A stretch of 16,430 nt of DNA from UBA10649 sp964597445. GTDB lineage: Bacteria; Actinomycetota; Actinomycetes; S36-B12. A program made the position numbers and the translations under genes. The stretch is taken from positions 1-16,430 of the forward strand of contig CAZQXO010000045.1 of assembly GCA_964597445.1 (NCBI GenBank), in the 5' to 3' direction. Below, piece after piece: positions 1 to 7,238 of the stretch. The notes below the pieces were generated by a model that was not told where the DNA came from, did no database searches, and saw nothing but the letters and a program-made list of their open reading frames with translations. Each line of letters begins with the position of its first letter. The stretch's first letter is position 1.

Positions 1-1268
1 AGATGGACCGCCAGCCCACGTTCGAGGAGTACTCGCAGATCATGACGGGCTACCTCCCCGAGGATATCCCGGTTCTCGCTGGTCTGGCTCGTGACTTCGG
101 TGTCTTCGACCACTGGTTCTCCGAGGTCCCCTCTCAGACGTTCATGAACCGCTCGTTCTGGACCGCCGCGACCTCGTCGAACATCACCATCAACCATCCG
201 GTCTCGAACTTCATCAACTACAACACGGCCGAGACGATCTTCGATCGCCTCGAAGCCCACGGCAAGACCTGGAAGGTCTACGTCATGGAGCCGTGCCCGG
301 TGTCCTTCGCGGGTCTCATCCACATGTCTCGTCTGAAGGACAAGTTCGCCACGAACTTCGCCCCGTTCTCGGAGTTCGAGAAGGATGCTAAGAACGGCAC
401 ACTGCCGAACTTCTCCTTCATCGAGCCGAATCTCTTCGCCGGGCACGGCGACTACCACCCGGCCGCGGATCGCGCGATGGTGCCGGGCGACGTGGTCATT
501 CCTTTCGATCCACCGTCATCGATCCTCGCCGGCGAGCTGTTCCTGAACAGGCTGTACAAGGCCTACCGCTCGATGAAGAGCGAGACCGGAGCGAACATCT
601 ACAACACGACGCTCTTCATCGGATGGGATGAGCCGGGTGGTACATATGATCACGTTCCCCCGGGTGACGTCCCACCGCCGGATCCGAACGCTGGTCCGGG
701 CCAGTGCGATTTCGCCTTCGACCGATCTGGATACCGGGTTCCGGCGATTGTCGTCTCACCGTGGGTGGAGTCAGGTTCGGTCTACAACGATGAGCACCGC
801 CACACCTCCATGATCGCCACGCTGCGAAAGCTGTGGGATCTGGGCGAGCCCTTCACGGATCGGGACGCGATCGCCAAGCCCTTCGACTATGTGTTCACGC
901 GTGAGACTCCGCGTGAGCCGAAGGACTGGGCGGCCATCACGCCTCGACCGGCGCCGGAGTATCACGTCAACTGGGAGTACACGAATCACTCGCTCAGCGC
1001 ACTGGGCAAGGCCGCCACGCCCGGCATCATCGCGCAGCTGAAGGCGCGTGGAGTCGAGATTCCGGCTGAGGTGGAGTCGCCGAACTTCGCCCTGACCCCG
1101 CAGGTCGCTTGGTCCCTCGTCGAGTTGGCCGCCTGGCACCTCTTCCCGACCCTGGCGCCGACCAAGAAGACGATGGACGAGGTCAGGAAGCAGCTTCAGG
1201 AGCAGGTCGCACAGGCGGTGAAGAAGGCGGAGGCGGCGGATGCCGTCCCGGCGGGTGCGCCTGCATGA
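1..1268 (+). CDS. Phospholipase C/acid phosphatase-family phosphoesterase, 5' end cut by window
   Basis: This is the C-terminal 421 or so residues of a phosphoesterase of the bacterial phospholipase C/acid phosphatase family (PF04185), which hydrolyses phosphate esters such as phospholipid head groups. Visible family motifs are FMNRSFWTAATSS near residue 48, FIEPN followed by GHGDYHP near 140-153, GWDEPGGTYDHVPPG near 206-220, YRVPAIVVSPW near 245-255 and the His-rich DEHRHTSMIATLRKLWDLG near 264-282. The acidic and histidine residues in these motifs are the expected metal and phosphate ligands. The first ATG at base 3 is unlikely to be the true start, because the family's N-terminal ENRSFDHYFG-type motif is missing and must lie upstream. 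No signal peptide can be judged. The tail is a charged Lys/Glu/Ala-rich helix. The stop overlaps the aquaporin start as ATGA, so the two genes are probably translationally coupled. The substrate is not determinable. Confidence 0.88.
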   Translation, partial: MDRQPTFEEYSQIMTGYLPEDIPVLAGLARDFGVFDHWFSEVPSQTFMNRSFWTAATSSNITINHPVSNFINYNTAETIFDRLEAHGKTWKVYVMEPCPVSFAGLIHMSRLKDKFATNFAPFSEFEKDAKNGTLPNFSFIEPNLFAGHGDYHPAADRAMVPGDVVIPFDPPSSILAGELFLNRLYKAYRSMKSETGANIYNTTLFIGWDEPGGTYDHVPPGDVPPPDPNAGPGQCDFAFDRSGYRVPAIVVSPWVESGSVYNDEHRHTSMIATLRKLWDLGEPFTDRDAIAKPFDYVFTRETPREPKDWAAITPRPAPEYHVNWEYTNHSLSALGKAATPGIIAQLKARGVEIPAEVESPNFALTPQVAWSLVELAAWHLFPTLAPTKKTMDEVRKQLQEQVAQAVKKAEAADAVPAGAPA

Positions 1269-2110
1269 GCACTCCCGCACGCAACAGCAGCGATCTGGAC
1301 AGTCCCGGCTTTTGGCCGCACGTAGGGCTGTCGGGGCTTCCCAAGGACGTCGTCGCACGCATCACCGACTTCGACAATCCGAGGCAGGAGTGGCGACGGC
1401 TGTTCTCCGAGGTCATGGGAACCTTCCTGCTGCTGCTGGTGGCAGCGGGAGCCGGCATGATGAATGCCGCTTTCGGGGACCCGATCTCGCGTACAGCAGC
1501 GGTAGTCGCACCCGGATTGATGGTCATGGCCATGATCCTGTTCATGGGTCGCGTGTCGGGCGCTCACTTCAACCCGGCCGTGAGCATCGCGTTCGCCCTT
1601 CGTGGTGACTTCCCGTGGAATCGGGTGCCCGGTTACATCATCGCCCAGTTCGTGGGTGCCGTTCTCGCCGTGCTGTTCCTACAGGCGGTCGTCGGCTCCT
1701 CAGCGTCGAACGGGGCCACGTATCCGGCCCAGTCGGCGACGGATGTTGCGGCATTCCTGATGGAGGTCGTGCTCACCTTCGGTCTTGTCAGCGTGATCCT
1801 GGGTACGGCGTCGGGAGCGCAGAACATCGGCATCATCGGCGCCCTCGGTGTCGGCGGATACATTGCGCTGGCAGGCCTGTGGGCCAGCCCCCTCTCGGGG
1901 GCCTCCATGAACCCGATCCGCTCCCTCGCGCCGGACCTTGTGGCAAACGACTGGACCGCGTACTGGGTCTATCTGGCCGGGCCCCTGCTCGGGGCGGCGC
2001 TGGCGGTTGTCGCGGCCTACCTGCTGCGCGGGCGTGGCGGAGGTGTCGCGGGCTCCCAGGCCGCTCAGGGCGCGCTCTTCACCCAGCCCAAGAAGCCGGA
2101 CAAGACCTAG
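1265..2110 (+). CDS. Aquaporin/MIP-family channel with second NPA changed to NPI
   Basis: This 281-residue inner-membrane channel belongs to the major intrinsic protein family, which conducts water or small solutes such as glycerol. The first NPA box is intact (GAHFNPAVS, N103-A105). The second reads GASMNPIRS (N216-I218), so Ala is replaced by Ile, while the following selectivity-filter arginine (R219) is kept. Six hydrophobic helices are apparent, starting near residue 50 and ending with the segment at about 233-255. An N-terminal cytoplasmic extension of about 45 residues and a Gly/Lys-rich tail flank the core. The start is the ATG inside the ATGA overlap with the upstream phosphoesterase. 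No Shine-Dalgarno sequence is visible, which fits translational coupling. Water versus glycerol or other-solute specificity cannot be assigned from sequence alone. Confidence 0.9.
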   Translation: MSTPARNSSDLDSPGFWPHVGLSGLPKDVVARITDFDNPRQEWRRLFSEVMGTFLLLLVAAGAGMMNAAFGDPISRTAAVVAPGLMVMAMILFMGRVSGAHFNPAVSIAFALRGDFPWNRVPGYIIAQFVGAVLAVLFLQAVVGSSASNGATYPAQSATDVAAFLMEVVLTFGLVSVILGTASGAQNIGIIGALGVGGYIALAGLWASPLSGASMNPIRSLAPDLVANDWTAYWVYLAGPLLGAALAVVAAYLLRGRGGGVAGSQAAQGALFTQPKKPDKT

Positions 2111-2172
2111 GAACCGGCAGCCGGGGGGTCCATGCTCGAATCAGAGCCCCACCGGACGCCTTTCGCGCTTGT

Positions 2173-3195
2173 ATGTCTTCTATGGGAACCGGCAGGCAAC
2201 AGCTCCGGACCCTCGCCGTCGATGTGGCCCTCATGGTCATCGCGGGATTCGTCCCGGCCATCGTCCTCGGGCTGCTCGGCTGGACCAACGGTGTCACGGT
2301 CGCCATCCTGGCGGGCCTGGCCGTCTTCATCGCGTGCATGGGCGGCAACGGATGGCGCACAGGTCTGGTCATCTCCCTGCCCTTCGCCCTGCTCGCCGGC
2401 GCATCGGACTGGGCAGCCCCCAACCCGTGGCTCGCGGCGGTCGTCCTGGGTGCGGCCGCCTTCGTCCGTGGCTACGCGGCGAGAGTGGGCATGCACAACG
2501 CCCTGGTGATGGCGGTCATCGCCCTGGGCTTCATCGTGGCATCCCCACTTCCGCCTGACCTGCCCGTCTCGCCCCCGCTCTATGTCGCGCTGGTGGCGCT
2601 CGGCGCTTCGCTCTGGGCGACCCTGGTGATGTACCTGCTCCGCCATCGCCTGAAGGGCCACGAGCACGCGGCGGTGGAGCCCACCAGGGTCATGGGTTTC
2701 AGTGTGGTGCTGGCAGTGCTCGTCGCCGTGGCGGCATGGTGTGTTGTCGATCTCGACCTCGGACACACCGGTGGTTGGATCATCCTCACAATCCTCGTGG
2801 TGTTCCAGCCGTCTCTGGGTGCGGGATTCAGGAAGGCTGCGCATCGTGCGGGTGGGACGGTCCTCGGCTTTGCCATCGCTCTTCTCGTGGGATCGATCGT
2901 GCCCGCGGGAGGTCTGCTCTACGTCGTGGGGTTCGCCTTCCTCATGGTCGCATTCCTCTTCATGCTCCAGGGACGCGCGTACTGGCTCTATGCCACCGCA
3001 CTCACTCCCGCGATCGTCCTTCTGGAGAGTGCCGGATCCAGCGTGGATGAGGTGGCGGACGAGCGCTTGGGCGCAACTCTTGTCGGGGTCGGACTGACCG
3101 TCCTGGTCATGCTGCTGCTGGCGCCCCTGGCCCGCGTGTGGACGAGCCGAGTCGCTGGCCCACAAGCGTCAGGCGCTGCCGCATCGGTGCCCTGA
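2173..3195 (+). CDS. FUSC-family (fusaric acid resistance-like) integral membrane protein
   Basis: This 340-residue polytopic membrane protein resembles the FUSC/FUSC_2 family (PF13515, aromatic acid exporter-like). The characteristic segment GGWIILTILVVFQPSLG followed by GFRKAAHRAGGTVLG lies in the second half and is repeated in style by two blocks of hydrophobic helices, roughly residues 12-150 and 180-330, separated by a charged loop (HRLKGHEHAAVEP). This two-block layout is typical of half-size FUSC proteins. The ATG at 2173 is chosen because it precedes the first membrane helix closely. An ATG three codons later (2182) is an equally good alternative, and neither has a strong ribosome-binding site. 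It lies 62 bases after the aquaporin gene, on the same strand, and may share its transcript. The transported substrate is unknown. Confidence 0.8.
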   Translation: MSSMGTGRQQLRTLAVDVALMVIAGFVPAIVLGLLGWTNGVTVAILAGLAVFIACMGGNGWRTGLVISLPFALLAGASDWAAPNPWLAAVVLGAAAFVRGYAARVGMHNALVMAVIALGFIVASPLPPDLPVSPPLYVALVALGASLWATLVMYLLRHRLKGHEHAAVEPTRVMGFSVVLAVLVAVAAWCVVDLDLGHTGGWIILTILVVFQPSLGAGFRKAAHRAGGTVLGFAIALLVGSIVPAGGLLYVVGFAFLMVAFLFMLQGRAYWLYATALTPAIVLLESAGSSVDEVADERLGATLVGVGLTVLVMLLLAPLARVWTSRVAGPQASGAAASVP

Positions 3196-3612
3196 CCGGA
3201 GCGGCCTACGGGGACGACTCCCCTGGCGGACCCTACCGGCGAGCATCGCGCTGCCGGGGGAGGTGCAGGACAGGTCGTCCACCGTGAGCGGGCACGCTTG
3301 GTCGAGGAAGCCGCGTGCCCGCCCGGGCTTCGTCAGCTTGGTGCTGAGGGTCGAGATGTACATGCGAGGTGATGATGCGCGTGTGTGCTGGGCCATCGTG
3401 CTCGGCTGGCCGTCTAGGGCGGCGAGCAGGTCCCGGTTCGAGAGGTCGATCGTCCACGGCCGCGCGTCACTCGCGTAGTCACCGGCCTGGCACCCGGCCC
3501 CGACTAAGGAGTCGGTGCCGAGGACGTAGGCGCGGAGCGCCTGACGTCGCGCTAGCACCGAGCCCGGGTGGCCTCGCAGCAGGCCCTGGTCCGCTTCGCC
3601 ATCAGGCTCCAA
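3169..3612 (-). pseudogene. Unrecognised ORF remnant, probably decayed
   Basis: The frame is open for 147 codons on the minus strand. Over residues about 24-115 the codons have the very high third-position GC expected of a real gene here, for example the stretch around LGTDSLVGAGCQAGDYA and LSNRDLLAALDGQPSTMAQH. Outside that core the bias fades. There is no credible start: the listed one is TTG without a Shine-Dalgarno sequence, and an in-frame TGA lies 13 codons upstream. The last 30 residues are Arg/Gly-rich and run 27 bases into the convergent FUSC gene. I do not recognise the family. The pattern suggests a fragment of an old gene whose ends have been lost, within a patch where other genes also look decayed. 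It could instead be a short functional accessory gene. Confidence 0.3.
3210..3223. terminator. Small perfect hairpin just after the FUSC gene
   Basis: GGGGA-CGAC-TCCCC forms a 5-bp perfect stem with a 4-base loop, 14 bases past the FUSC stop codon. No T-run follows, so it is not a canonical intrinsic terminator. It may still act as one, or as a 3'-end stabiliser, in a GC-rich actinobacterium. Confidence 0.3.
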
Positions 3613-3985
3613 GAAGCCTTCTGGTCTTCCGGTAGTGCGCCGTCACTGCCCGCAAGCGTGCCTGATTTCCGGCATTCCGCCGTCGATTTCATCGTGGTTC
3701 TCAGCCCCTTCCATGAGGCACAGAGCGTTGGTGTTCAACAACAACAGGTGACAACAGCGCAATCTGTGGGGAGAGGCGCCGCAGACCCATGATCTGGTCG
3801 TGCCCGGTCGTGTCCTCGGGACCGATGTTGCCATCGCGCGCGTGACGCGCAGCCGGAGACTCTCTCGTGTGCTTCCCCTCCACTGATCCATGTCCCGTAG
3901 ACACCTCTGGCAAACCCTGGTTCACCACCGTCGATTCCGCGGCGTGCTCACCGAGCCGAAACTGCCAGAGAAGCCGGGTCAAGCC
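3613..3985. other. Intergenic stretch without a supportable gene
   Basis: No frame here shows consistent codon bias or a recognisable domain. ORFs of 70-95 codons exist on both strands but lack ribosome-binding sites and have mixed third-position composition. The AT-richer stretch with a CAACAACAACAG run near 3737 is the only visibly odd piece. I looked for insertion-sequence ends and a tRNA-like attachment site and saw neither. Confidence 0.5.
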
Positions 3986-4678
3986 CTAGCGGTACCTTGC
4001 TGCTGTGCGTGCTGGCAAGAGTCGTTTCCAGTGCCCTTCGGAGATGACGTCGACTCTTCCATCTGCAACGACAACAGCTGTGTCGTCATCAATCAGGTAG
4101 CCAGGGACATGAATCTTCGCTGCCCAATCCTCTGCAGCCTCGAGCGAGAACTCGTGGCTGGAATTGCGATTCCAGTGCGGAAAGATGGAGAAGTCGACCA
4201 TGCCGAGCATGCTTTCTCTCCCGCTGGGTGACTTCCACCAAGTGAAGTGCTCACCGACCTCGGGGGTCAACACCATCCCACCGGCACACCGACCCACATA
4301 GACCGTGTCGGTCAATGTGGGCAGTAGATCGGCGAACCCGGATGCTCGCATCCAATGACACAGATAACTCGGATCGCCCCCCGCAACCAGCAGAACGTCT
4401 GCCTCGCGCACCCATGAGACCCAGCGATCATCCCCGATACTGGGCAAGGCGGTCAGTTCCAGGACTCCTACTGACTTCCAGCCCAGCGAGGACATGGGTT
4501 CGACGGTAGTCCCGGTAATGAAGCGCCACGGGCTACCCGGATCGGATTCCGGGTGGCCATAGGTCGCAGTAGGGATGCAGAGGGCATTGGCTTGGGCTAT
4601 GGGTTTCCCGAGCAGCTCCAGCAGTGATCGATGAATGCTTGGATTGCTGATGCCTGCGGAGGTAAGCATGATCTTCAC
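3986..4678 (-). CDS. Peptidase E-like (S51) protein with Cys in place of nucleophile Ser
   Basis: This 230-residue protein matches the length and motif order of peptidase family S51 (alpha-aspartyl dipeptidase PepE; class I glutamine-amidotransferase-like fold). The N-terminus MKIMLTSAGISN is typical, followed by a glycine-rich AGGDPSYL loop (about 99-106), the nucleophile elbow, and FPHWN (about 160), matching the His of the triad. The elbow reads VGRCAGGMVL: residue 131 is Cys (codon TGT at 4286-4288), whereas S51 enzymes have Gly-x-Ser-Ala-Gly. The protein could be a Cys-dependent hydrolase, an amidotransferase-like enzyme, or inactive. The GTG start at 4678 is preferred over the ATG at 4768, because GGGAGG lies 4 bases upstream and family proteins begin at this point. 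Base composition is visibly lower in GC than the flanks, which suggests transfer. A canonical S51 paralogue lies at 9718-10449. Confidence 0.8.
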   Translation of the reverse strand: MKIMLTSAGISNPSIHRSLLELLGKPIAQANALCIPTATYGHPESDPGSPWRFITGTTVEPMSSLGWKSVGVLELTALPSIGDDRWVSWVREADVLLVAGGDPSYLCHWMRASGFADLLPTLTDTVYVGRCAGGMVLTPEVGEHFTWWKSPSGRESMLGMVDFSIFPHWNRNSSHEFSLEAAEDWAAKIHVPGYLIDDDTAVVVADGRVDVISEGHWKRLLPARTAARYR

Positions 4679-4754
4679 GGGACCTCCCGGCGGATCGGTG
4701 GAGACTACACGCCCTTCGTCGCTATGCGAGTTCTGCACAAAGGCTTGGACGTTG

Positions 4755-4801
4755 AATCTACTCGTCACATGTGCCGTTTAGGACCACTGTGCCACGGTCA
4801 A
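4755..4801 (-). promoter_or_regulatory. Possible promoter elements for the Cys-S51 gene
   Basis: Reading leftward, a TTGACC box (4801-4796) is followed by TAAACG after 15 bases. A separate TANNNT match, TAGATT (4760-4755), lies about 75 bases before the GTG start. Spacing is imperfect for any single pair, so this is only a candidate region. Confidence 0.22.
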
Positions 4802-4946
4802 GCAGGGAGAGGTGAACGGCAAGCTGGATCTTGGCACAATGATGGGCGGCGCGAGCTCTGTCTGCACGGACGGACTTCCCCGGCCTGTGGACTTCTGCCC
4901 CAGAGTTCGGGTGACAGTCATGAAGACGTAGAGGTGGTGCGGGGAG

Positions 4947-5235
4947 GTGTCTCCGATTTCGCTGCTGGGGCTGCTGGATGAAGCCCGGAGGGTCGTCGGC
5001 TACCTGAAGTCCTGAGACCTCTCCCTGATCATCGGATACCTCGTCCCGGGCCTAGTCCTGTCCTGCGGTGTCATCGGAACCCGACGAACGAATACAGGGG
5101 CATGCGAGATGCCGAAGGGGACGGCTGAAGGTTGGCGTGTGCGCCGATCCCACCCGGCGGCCGTCTTCCCTTTACTGCTTCTCGGCGGCGCGGGCATCCT
5201 GCTCATTGCGCTGCCGACATCGTGGCTACTTCCTA
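4947..5235 (+). pseudogene. Possible relic of a small membrane-protein gene with one in-frame stop
   Basis: Starting at a GTG overlapping GGGGAGG, the frame encodes 22 residues beginning MSPISLLGLLDEARRVVG, then TGA at 5013. It stays open afterwards with a hydrophobic run LSLIIGYLVPGLVLSCGVIG and, after a polar stretch, a second hydrophobic run near 5161-5225 (VFPLLLLGGAGILLIALP). Third-position GC is high across the first 45 codons, and the stop could be a single CGA-to-TGA change. Downstream, the frame continues as antisense of the next gene. I do not recognise the family. The open frame may be chance, but two membrane-like segments in phase with a biased first part favour a degraded gene. 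The remaining bases 4679-4946 hold only the upstream region of the minus-strand S51 gene. Confidence 0.25.
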
Positions 5236-5615
5236 CTGAGCGTCACGAGCTGCGAGACGAAGAGCCCGAGGAGGGACACCCAGATACCGGTGGTCAGGGT
5301 GTCGATGGCGGACCACGACTGCTGGTCGGAGATGATCGTCGTCACCGCCGCAAGGCTGACGGCCACGAGGCCCACGATCGCCCAAGTGCGCTGACGCGAC
5401 TCGCTCATGGTCGTGGATCGGGTGTTGCCCTTGCCGGTGATGCCCTGCCAGAGACCCACGAGTCCGAGAAGCGCGAGGGCGGCACCGAGCAGGAGTCCGA
5501 AGCCGCCCCATTGGCTGATCGGCTGCTGCAGGAAGGCGATCACGATGGTGATCAGGGCGATGATGAAGTAGTACCAGCCGAGGATCCTCTGCTGGCCTGT
5601 GGTCCACGCGCTCAT
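5226..5615 (-). CDS. Small four-helix membrane protein of unknown function
   Basis: This 129-residue protein has four predicted membrane helices in two pairs: about 11-30 (LGWYYFIIALITIVIAFLQ) and 36-58, then about 77-95 and 108-125. A short polar linker (GKGNTRSTTMSESRQR) lies in the middle. The ATG is supported by GAGGAGG five bases upstream, one of the better ribosome-binding sites in the window. The gene diverges from the DUF4287/DUF1801 gene with 106 bases between them. No catalytic motif is visible and I do not recognise a named family. The two-pair layout could reflect an internal duplication of a two-helix unit, but sequence similarity between halves is weak. Confidence 0.75.
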   Translation of the reverse strand: MSAWTTGQQRILGWYYFIIALITIVIAFLQQPISQWGGFGLLLGAALALLGLVGLWQGITGKGNTRSTTMSESRQRTWAIVGLVAVSLAAVTTIISDQQSWSAIDTLTTGIWVSLLGLFVSQLVTLSRK

Positions 5616-5709
5616 CCGTGCCTCCTCGTGAGGTGCTGGGTGCCATTCGCGCTCAAGTGTGGCGCAGGTGCGCCTCGGGCGGATGGCGCCGCTCGGCGTG
5701 TCTCGTCGC

Positions 5710-5715
5710 TATTCT
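5710..5715 (+). promoter_or_regulatory. -10 element TATTCT, likely leaderless transcript
   Basis: TATTCT fits the actinobacterial TANNNT -10 consensus and ends exactly 6 bases before the ATG at 5722, which lacks a Shine-Dalgarno sequence. This geometry would place the transcription start at or next to the ATG. No convincing -35 box is seen. Confidence 0.5.
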
Positions 5716-5721
5716 CCCGTC

Positions 5722-6276
5722 ATGGCGTCGAACCCCGACCGCGCTTCGTACTTCCCGGCTATCGAGAAGAAGCACGGTCAGCCGATGACGTACTGGTTCG
5801 ACGTCATGGCTGAGATCTCGGACCGCAGGTATCCGGAGCAGATCGCCTACCTCCGCGAGAACCACGGCTTCAGCCAGGCCCACGCCAACGCGCTCGTCCT
5901 CTATAGCCGCGGGTCCACGAGTGCGCACCGGTTCGACTCCCTGGATGGCTACCTGCGTGATGTCGACGACACTCGTGCGACGACCGTGCGGGCCATCTTC
6001 GCGTCACTGGCGTTGTCGTTCCCGGACCTGGAGCTGGTGATCGCCTGGAACCAGCCCATGCTCAAGTCGGGCGGGGACTACGTCATCGGCGTGAGTGTCG
6101 CGAAGGAGCACATCACGCTCGGGCCCTGGGGAGATGACGTGATCGAGAAGCTGCGCCCCCGGCTGGAGGGGTACCACCTGAACAAGAAGACCATCCGGGT
6201 GCCCGCCGACTGGGAGGTGGACGATGCCCTCCTGCGGGATATCGTCGCGCCGCGGATGGCCGAACTCGGCGCTTGA
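5722..6276 (+). CDS. DUF4287 plus DUF1801 two-domain protein
   Basis: This 184-residue protein joins an N-terminal DUF4287-like module (about residues 6-62: FPAIEKKHGQPMTYWFDV, then LRENHGFSQAHANALVLYSRGS) to a C-terminal DUF1801/YdhG-like module (about 70-180). The latter shows the family's VIAWNQPMLKSGGDYVIGVSVAKEHITLGPW pattern in pieces: VIAWNQPML, then YVIGVSVAKEHITLGPWG, then KKTIRVP before a last helix. Such proteins are small, probably cytosolic and of unknown biochemical role. The ATG at 5722 is chosen because the upstream in-frame codons do not look like coding sequence and a TANNNT box sits six bases before it. It is convergent with the small Cys/His gene that ends 13 bases beyond its stop. 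Confidence 0.85.
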   Translation: MASNPDRASYFPAIEKKHGQPMTYWFDVMAEISDRRYPEQIAYLRENHGFSQAHANALVLYSRGSTSAHRFDSLDGYLRDVDDTRATTVRAIFASLALSFPDLELVIAWNQPMLKSGGDYVIGVSVAKEHITLGPWGDDVIEKLRPRLEGYHLNKKTIRVPADWEVDDALLRDIVAPRMAELGA

Positions 6277-6289
6277 CCCGGGCGCTCGG

Positions 6290-6409
6290 TCAGTGGCCGA
6301 CTCCCATGTGCCAGTCCTTCTCCATCTCCCTGCGTCGGAGGTAGTGAAGCTCGCACACGTCGTCGAGGAACACATCGTCCTCGCAGTACCGGCAGGTCAC
6401 GGTTGACAC
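6290..6409 (-). CDS. Tiny Cys/His putative zinc-binding protein
   Basis: This short reading frame of 39 residues has motif CRYCEDDVFLDDVCELH, that is C-x2-C-x9-C-x2-H, a plausible structural zinc site, followed by a charged tail (RRREMEKDW) ending HMGVGH. Codon third positions are nearly all G or C in this frame and not in the overlapping ones, which supports real coding. The start is the GTG at 6409 with GGAGG (6425-6421) 11 bases upstream. A GTG at 6421 overlapping that GGAGG is an alternative, and the GTG at 6400 is less likely. It lies 93 bases downstream of the exported-protein gene on the same strand and could share its transcript. The function is unknown; the small size and Cys/His motif suggest a zinc ribbon-like fold. 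Confidence 0.55.
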   Translation of the reverse strand: MSTVTCRYCEDDVFLDDVCELHYLRRREMEKDWHMGVGH

Positions 6410-6502
6410 CTTCGGGAACACCTCCGACCCCCATTGTGCTCTGCTGTGTTGGGCGAGCGCGACCTCGGTGAGGACGGAGATGCCACGGGTGTGGCGGCTT
6501 GG

Positions 6503-7117
6503 CTAGGAGCCGACGGTGCGGATCTCCTCGCCGAGGGCGTCGAACCTGCCGATCATGTCGTTGTAGTCGCTGAGGGCGCTGAGGCGCTCGAGGAAGGACA
6601 GCTGGGGCTCCATGATCGTGCGAGCCTGATCCCAGGAGGAGTCCGCGGCTTCCCGTGCACGGGTCCAGGAGGCCAATGCCGCTCGTCGCGCTGACTCGAC
6701 CTGTCGAGCACTGCGCCCTTGGGCGATGGCGTTGCGCAGGCGCGAGGTGGTGACGACGACACCGGCCAGTTGCCGATCCGCGTCGGACCGGTATCCCTCG
6801 AGCCGGGACAGCTCGGCTGGGGTGACGCGGGCGCCGTACTGGTCGATGTACTGCTGCAGCAGGGACGACACATCGCGACGCAGGCTGATCGCCGAGGCGC
6901 GCATGGCGGCGGCATCCTTCCGCGCATCCGTCACGACGAGGAGGTCCCGACCGGCGGACGAGGTGCTCCCGACGGACGCGTGCGCGGGTCCAGCGAGGAC
7001 GAGACCCGCGAGAAGGGCAGCGAGCAGGGCGACGAGGACGCCGATTCCGAGGGCGGCGGGGCGGGGCGCCGCCGCGTGGATCGCCTGGGTCGAGGTGGTT
7101 CGGGTCACGGGCCCCAT
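6503..7117 (-). CDS. Exported or membrane-anchored helical protein, function unknown
   Basis: This 204-residue protein has a long N-terminal signal region. A polar segment with Arg at position 6 is followed by a hydrophobic core near 22-43 (LGIGVLVALLAALLAGLVLAG) and the site PAHASVG, where signal peptidase I cleavage after AHA-S is plausible. The mature part (about 48-204) is almost entirely amphipathic helix, rich in Ala, Arg, Gln and Ser, with a regular run of charged residues that suggests a coiled coil or helical bundle, ending FDALGEEIRTVGS. No cysteine pair, LPXTG-like sorting signal or catalytic motif is present. The ATG at 7117 is used; a GTG three codons later is possible. The gene diverges from the SIGS-repeat gene. 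I do not recognise a named family. Confidence 0.72.
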   Translation of the reverse strand: MGPVTRTTSTQAIHAAAPRPAALGIGVLVALLAALLAGLVLAGPAHASVGSTSSAGRDLLVVTDARKDAAAMRASAISLRRDVSSLLQQYIDQYGARVTPAELSRLEGYRSDADRQLAGVVVTTSRLRNAIAQGRSARQVESARRAALASWTRAREAADSSWDQARTIMEPQLSFLERLSALSDYNDMIGRFDALGEEIRTVGS

Positions 7118-7238
7118 GCTGCCGCGACGATCGGCCGCCGCTTCGGGCAGGGGGTCGTCGGATCAGGAGCCCCTGCTTCTGGGGGGTATGGCGGGTGGAT
7201 ACCTGATTCTCGTTCCGTCATCGCGGGGTTCGTCGCGT

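Noticed and set aside
771..1608. Several overlapping long frames on both strands
   Set aside because: They are antisense or shifted shadows of the phosphoesterase and aquaporin genes; their proteins are Arg/Pro/Gly-rich with no domain and no ribosome-binding site.
2107..3165. A 352-codon minus-strand frame opposite the FUSC gene
   Set aside because: Its protein is His/Asp/Arg-rich low-complexity typical of the complement of a hydrophobic GC-rich gene, whereas the plus strand gives a clear membrane protein.
3423..3450. GGTTCGA-like T-loop sequence suggesting a tRNA or attachment site
   Set aside because: The flanking bases do not form acceptor, D or anticodon stems.
3725..3775. CAACAACAACAG and nearby short repeats as insertion-sequence ends
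   Set aside because: No matching inverted copy, target duplication or transposase frame was found.
5109..5813. A 234-codon plus-strand frame crossing the four-helix membrane gene
   Set aside because: From about 5240 onward it is the antisense of the better-supported minus-strand gene. Only its first part is kept, as a possible relic.
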